Assembly (NCBI GenBank): GCA_038212215.1
Contig: JBBQUT010000051.1
Coordinates: forward strand, 1-23,401
Reading direction: 5' to 3'
DNA from: JALZAI01 sp038212215
GTDB taxonomy: Bacteria; Actinomycetota; Actinomycetes; Mycobacteriales; Jatrophihabitantaceae
Length of the DNA: 23,401 nucleotides
Under the pieces are notes generated by a model. That model was not told where the DNA came from. It did not search any database and saw only the letters and a list, made by a program, of their open reading frames with translations. Positions 21,885 through 23,401 of this stretch are shown piece after piece. Position numbers and translations under genes: made by a program. Every line of letters begins with the position of its first letter. Position 1 is the first letter of the stretch.

Positions 21885-23401
21885 GGTTTCCGGCACGCAC
21901 ACCTGACCGCGTTCTTCGCGGCCAACGGGCTGCTCGCACTGGTCAGCCACCTCATCCACGTCGACGGCTCGGCCAGTTCGGTGATGCTGCTCATGGGTCT
22001 CGCGGTGGGCGTGGACTACTGCCTGTTCTATCTGCGCCGCGAACGCGAGGAGCGCGCCGCCGGCCAGGACCGGTCAACGGCGTTGCGGATCGCGGCGGCC
22101 ACGTCCGGGCGCTCGGTGCTTATCTCCGGGCTGACGGTCATGGTGGCGATGGCGGGAATGTTCCTGTCCGGGATGTAATTGTTCGCAGGCTTCGCCGTAG
22201 CGACCATCTCGGTGGTGCTCATCGCCATGGTCGGCTCGGTCACCGTCCTTCCGGCGGTGATGTCACTGCTGGGCGACAAGGTCGACTCGGGTCGGGTGCC
22301 GTGGCTGGCCAAGAGACGCCGCGTCGCGGGTGGGAGCCGAGTGTGGAATTTTGTTCTGGGCAAGGTCCTTGCCCGTCCGTTGCTCTCTGCCGGGCTCGCC
22401 GGCGGATTCCTGTTGATCCTGGCGGCCCCGGCGGTGGGCATGCACACCGAACAGTTGAGCGTCGAGAAGGTCCTGCCCGCCACGACCCCCATCGTCCGCA
22501 GCTACACCCACATCATGAGCGCATTCCCAGGCGGGCCAGCCCCGGCGGTCGTCGTGGTCCAAGTCGCTGATATCAACGCCGCCGAGGTGGGACGGGCCTT
22601 CGCAGCGTTTCGGCACGCGGCGCAGGGCAGCGGTGAGTTCGGGCAGCCGATCCAGGTGAGGATGCACCCGACGGTGAATCTTGCCGAGATCTCGGTTCCG
22701 CTGGCCGGCACCGGTTCGGATGCTGTCTCGCGGCATGCGCTGCAGACCTTGCACGACAAACTTGTGCCAACCACACTAGGCGTCCTTGTCGGTAGTCAGG
22801 CGCTCGTCGGAGGCGGCCTCGCGTCGTCGATCGACTTCAACAACCAGCTCAGCAAGGGCATCGTCCCCGTCTTCCTGTTCGTCATGGGCATCACCTTCCT
22901 CCTGATGCTGGTGGCCTTCGGCTCACTCGTCATCTCCGCCACCGCGATCGGACTCAATTTGCTGTCGGTCGGCGCCGCTTACGGAGTCATGGTCGCGGTG
23001 TTCCAGCACGGGTGGGGCGACGCACTGATCGGCACCACGGCGCCGGGGGCCATCGAGTCGTGGATCCCGCTCTTCGTGTTCGTCGTGCTCTTCGGATTGT
23101 CGATGGATTACAACGTCTTCGTCGTCTCGCGGATCAAAGAAGCTCACGATGGCGGGTCCAGCACCCAGGACGCGATCGCCCACGGGATCCGAGCCACCGC
23201 CGCAGTCGTGACCAGCGCAGCAGCCATCATGGTCGCCGTGTTCGCCGTGTTCGGCACACCCTCGCTCCAGCAGTTCAAGCAGCTCAGTGTCGGGTTAGCG
23301 GTCGCGGTGCTGCTGGACGCGACGATCGTGCGGGGAGTGCTGCTCCCCTCGGTCATGAGCGTGCTCGGTGACCGCAACTGGTACCTGCCGCGCTGGCTGG
23401 G
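21885..23401 (+). pseudogene. MMPL-family transporter, N-terminally truncated with internal stop; continues past the window
   Basis: An RND-superfamily MMPL transporter, a class that exports lipids in mycobacteria and relatives. The frame starts inside a helix region (LTAFFAANGLLALVSHLI), followed by the proton-relay motif MGLAVGVDYCLFYLRRERE. It includes SGRSVLISGLTVMVAMAGMF and the second relay GLSMDYNVFVVSRIKEA, and is still open at 23,401. Roughly the first 200 residues, with helix 1 and the first extracytoplasmic domain, are missing; a TGA closes the frame at 21,882, next to the IS3 fragment. A TAA at 22,176-22,178 also interrupts it in frame just after the FLSG motif; the match resumes at once with LFAGFAVATISVVLIAM. 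Translation from a later start would give only the second half. Confidence 0.85.

Noticed and set aside
1..23401. CRISPR array or riboswitch
   Set aside because: No regularly spaced repeats of 24-40 bp, and no recognisable aptamer upstream of any gene; the short repeats at 5345 and 10365-10585 do not have that form.

Overview
The window is high-GC DNA with GTG starts, purine-rich ribosome binding sites and -10 boxes of the TAnnnT type. It carries MMPL, DUF2254, HPF/RaiA, TetR, MarR and AbiEii-family genes together with IS3- and IS256-type remnants. This points to an actinomycete, most likely near Mycobacteriales or Pseudonocardiales; the genus cannot be told from the sequence. No rRNA, CRISPR array or intact integrase is visible.

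Layout. (1) About 0.1-6.8 kb is a mix of intact membrane genes and decayed genes. Intact are a YihY/BrkB membrane protein (186-1178, minus) and a CPA1 cation/proton antiporter with a C-terminal RCK_C domain (3625-5106, minus). Broken are a HPF/RaiA ribosome-hibernation gene, a PAP2 phosphatase, a YraQ/UPF0718 permease with a YHS metal domain, and an ArsR/SmtB repressor joined to that permease by an ATGA overlap. (2) 6.9-8.3 kb holds an intact DUF2254 membrane protein, followed by the tail of a GMC oxidoreductase. (3) 8.77-10.17 kb holds an XRE antitoxin / AbiEii nucleotidyltransferase toxin pair, with a perfect 16-bp palindrome at its promoter and a near-copy 158 bp upstream. (4) 10.2-10.6 kb is non-coding and very rich in repeats. 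A tRNA 3' end lies between inverted 19-bp repeats, like an integrase attachment site.

(5) 10.95-19.6 kb is a run of small regulator-plus-enzyme modules for electrophile, redox or drug stress. They are MarR / FMN azoreductase / rhodanese; TetR / 39-codon small ORF / ABC-2 transporter; XRE-cupin regulator / thioredoxin-reductase-like flavoprotein / two-TM protein; and an MDR-family quinone oxidoreductase. Three of the intergenic regions have a clear palindromic operator candidate. (6) 19.6-23.4 kb is rearranged. A DUF4396 gene and a DJ-1/PfpI gene have both lost their 3' ends at one junction near 19,756-19,762. Next come an intact NAD(P)-binding reductase, a mosaic of MDR-start, IS256 and IS3 fragments, and an MMPL transporter that lacks its N-terminus, has an in-frame stop and runs off the right edge.

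The working units appear to be the toxin-antitoxin pair and the stress modules. They sit between two zones of decay and recombination, which suits an accessory region built by repeated insertion and deletion.
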